Shown piece by piece: positions 22,571-24,361 of a stretch of 24,361 nucleotides of DNA. Position 1 is the stretch's first letter. Every line of letters begins with the position of its first letter. Origin of the DNA: an uncultured Clostridia bacterium (GTDB taxonomy: Bacteria > Bacillota > Clostridia > Peptostreptococcales > Anaerovoracaceae); assembly GCA_934271235.1 (NCBI GenBank), contig CAKQQT010000027.1:1-24361 (forward strand), given 5' to 3'. The notes under the pieces were generated by a model, which did no database searches, had not been told where the DNA came from, and worked only from the letters and a program-made list of their open reading frames with translations. Position numbers and translations under genes: made by a program.

Positions 22571-24361
22571 AATTTTGCCAATAAAATTTCTCCTTTTGGA
22601 AGAATCATACTGCCTCCGGGGCCGCGCTTTGACTTGACATAGCCGGCCTCAGAAAGCTTTCGCAGGCAATTTCTGATTTCTGTTTCAGAATAAGAATGAC
22701 CGGCAGACTGCAATGCGGCCTCTAACTGTGTACGACCGGTTTTTTGACCGGAACAGGAAAGGGATTGCAGATGCTGGAGAATCGCTTTGTGAAGGGATAG
22801 GTTCCGCCCCTCAAAAAGAATAAAATCAAGATCGCGGCCGTGCAATGCGGATAGATCAGCAGCAGGGGGATTCTTTGAAAGTTCACTGCCGTTAACTTCC
22901 GGAGCCGTGCGTGCACTCCGCGCTAGCATGGAAGCAGGAATTGCCTCAATGCTTATGAACGGTTCTTCGAGACTATCCAGATATTCTGCAAGATTTCTGA
23001 CTTCACGAATATTTCCGGGCCAAGAATAATTTTGCAGAAAACGGCGGGTCTCTTCTGAAAGCGACCAGTTGTGTGCGTTTTTTTCTCGGAAATAATAAAG
23101 GAGTTCAATTGCATCGTCACCTCGCTGGTTGAGCGGAGGGATCTCAAGAGGAAGCACGTTCAAACGATAAAAAAGGTCCTCACGGAAAGCCTTTTCTGAA
23201 GCAAGCTGCTCGAGATTCTGATTAGTCGCCGCGATGATGCGCACATCGATATCAATTACTTTTGCGGAACCGATTTTCGAGAATCGCCGTTCTTCGATTA
23301 CACGAAGAAGTTTACTTTGCAGAGCCAAAGGCATTTCCCCGATCTCATCCAAAAAGATCGTACCTTTGTGAGCAAGTTCAAAATACCCCATTTTTCCGCC
23401 TTTTCTGGCACCGGTGAAAGCACCGTCTTCATAGCCGAAGAGTTCGCTTTCCAACAAGTTCTCAGGAATTGCGGCACAGTTTAAAGCAACAAAATTATAA
23501 CGTCTGCGAGTAGACGCGTTGTGAATACTTTGCGCGAAAACTTCTTTACCGGAACCGGACGGACCTGTGATCAAGACAGACGCGTCCGATCGTGCGAAAC
23601 GCGCAGCTTTTTCGATGCATTCCCGGATTGCGGCACTGGAGCCTTTGATATCGGCAAAGGAGAACCGGGCAACGTGCTTTTCACCTGAAATACGGTTGCG
23701 AATGTCGTGCTGGCTGTCTTCCAGCTCGTCATAATTTTTAATCGTTATAATATTTCCGTTTTTCTTGCCTTTTGAAAAAATCGCCCGGTTTGCTGCGATG
23801 ATATTCTTATCCTCAACCCTAAGCAGCATTTCTTTTCCTTTTTCATGGTTTTTGCTCAAATCGATACCGGGCAGCATTTCCTGAACTTCAAAACCGTCAA
23901 ACAAAGTTTTCTTTTCCAGAATGGCACGAGCTTTTTTGTTGGAAAGATAGATACGGCCGAGCAGATCTGTAATGATGACACCATCCTGGATATATTCGAT
24001 CAAGGCTTTGATCTTGTCATTGGTGCTTTCATTTTCACTGAAAATGCGATCAATACCCCATGGCGCAGAAATAATGTTCCGCTTAGCTGCCTGTGCCTGA
24101 GGGCTGTCAAAAATACCTTGTACACCGATTTTGTCAGCCAGTTCGATGATACAGTTAATATCAATGACACGGTTGCCGATATTGATGACTTTCTGGATGC
24201 CGGGCGGAACTAGGGCAGTTTCACCGGGGGTGACAGCAACTTTAATAGATTTATCACGGCTTGCTTCGTCACCAAAATAAGGAACGAAGTCAGTATCTTG
24301 AAAGCCGGCTTCATAAAGCTGTGTGATCACCTGCATACAGGTACGGTAATCAATATTGACT
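22552..24361 (-). CDS. Sigma-54-dependent transcriptional activator, 5' end outside the window
   Basis: The frame is open to the right edge, so the N terminus is missing. About 602 residues are visible; numbering below counts from the first Met at 24336. Residues 1-100 ([36 protein letters not shown]) look like the N-terminal sensing domain of clostridial activators. A PAS domain follows (about 108-200; [19 protein letters not shown]). The AAA+ domain is complete: Walker A GPSGSGKE (258-265), the sigma-54 contact loop GAFTGA (305-310) and Walker [12 protein letters not shown]. The C terminus is a winged-helix type ([38 protein letters not shown]), not the usual Fis helix-turn-helix. It ends just before the sigma-54 promoter, and almost certainly controls that operon in response to a small molecule. 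Confidence 0.93.
   Translation of the reverse strand, partial: VNIDYRTCMQVITQLYEAGFQDTDFVPYFGDEASRDKSIKVAVTPGETALVPPGIQKVINIGNRVIDINCIIELADKIGVQGIFDSPQAQAAKRNIISAPWGIDRIFSENESTNDKIKALIEYIQDGVIITDLLGRIYLSNKKARAILEKKTLFDGFEVQEMLPGIDLSKNHEKGKEMLLRVEDKNIIAANRAIFSKGKKNGNIITIKNYDELEDSQHDIRNRISGEKHVARFSFADIKGSSAAIRECIEKAARFARSDASVLITGPSGSGKEVFAQSIHNASTRRRYNFVALNCAAIPENLLESELFGYEDGAFTGARKGGKMGYFELAHKGTIFLDEIGEMPLALQSKLLRVIEERRFSKIGSAKVIDIDVRIIAATNQNLEQLASEKAFREDLFYRLNVLPLEIPPLNQRGDDAIELLYYFREKNAHNWSLSEETRRFLQNYSWPGNIREVRNLAEYLDSLEEPFISIEAIPASMLARSARTAPEVNGSELSKNPPAADLSALHGRDLDFILFEGRNLSLHKAILQHLQSLSCSGQKTGRTQLEAALQSAGHSYSETEIRNCLRKLSEAGYVKSKRGPGGSMILPKGEILLAKLKELLG

Overview
The window looks like chromosomal DNA from an anaerobic, Clostridia-like member of the Bacillota. 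I base this on DUF4317 and DUF3793 proteins (both typical of clostridia), strong AGGAGG-type ribosome binding sites, sigma-A-like promoters, Spo0A-type TGTCGAA boxes, and a fermentative phosphoketolase with several flavin and iron-sulfur proteins. The species cannot be named from this sequence. I see no rRNA, tRNA, CRISPR array, transposase or phage gene.

Layout. 1-1497: two overlapping genes for unknown membrane-anchored proteins, the first cut by the window edge. 1599-2999: sppA (signal peptide peptidase) with its own promoter and terminator. 3008-4580: a PD-(D/E)XK nuclease-like gene with 19-bp-period degenerate repeats on both sides, followed by a long gene-free region holding DnaA-type and Spo0A-type boxes. 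4657-6144: a MATE exporter and a bidirectional terminator. 6156-7310 (minus): a DUF4317 gene. 7450-8765: a structured leader, a flavodoxin-fold oxidoreductase and a DUF1294 membrane protein. 8832-10348 (minus): an iron-associated set (Bfd-like 2Fe-2S protein, DUF3793 protein, flavodoxin) with two copies of a palindromic operator. 10575-17055: an ABM-domain protein, a second structured leader, two COG0523 (CobW-like) GTPases, phosphoketolase, and an aldo/keto reductase with a ferredoxin-like tail. 17153-17655: no gene seen.

17656-24361 (minus) is the most interesting part. It holds a sigma-54-dependent activator (5' end off the window), an almost exact -24/-12 promoter, and a tight four-gene operon: AGCS-type sodium/amino-acid symporter, a CE4 (polysaccharide-deacetylase fold) hydrolase, a paralogous CE4 protein that has lost most metal and catalytic residues, and a fumarate-releasing lyase of the argininosuccinate lyase family. 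There is no argG or other arginine gene here. The arrangement suggests an inducible catabolic pathway for an imported amino-acid-like compound, with a paired active/degenerate CE4 enzyme and an elimination that releases fumarate. The substrate is not known to me. This block is visibly richer in A+T than the region to its left.

Two regulatory signals also stand out. The leaders at about 7485-7721 and 10894-11054 share a promoter-proximal sequence and a recurring core (GGCRAGC, loop, GCGMAGWCAGAG; three copies in all). At 10109-10151 the stop codon and terminator of the Bfd gene, the -35 box of the next promoter, and an operator overlapping its -10 box are packed into about 45 bp.
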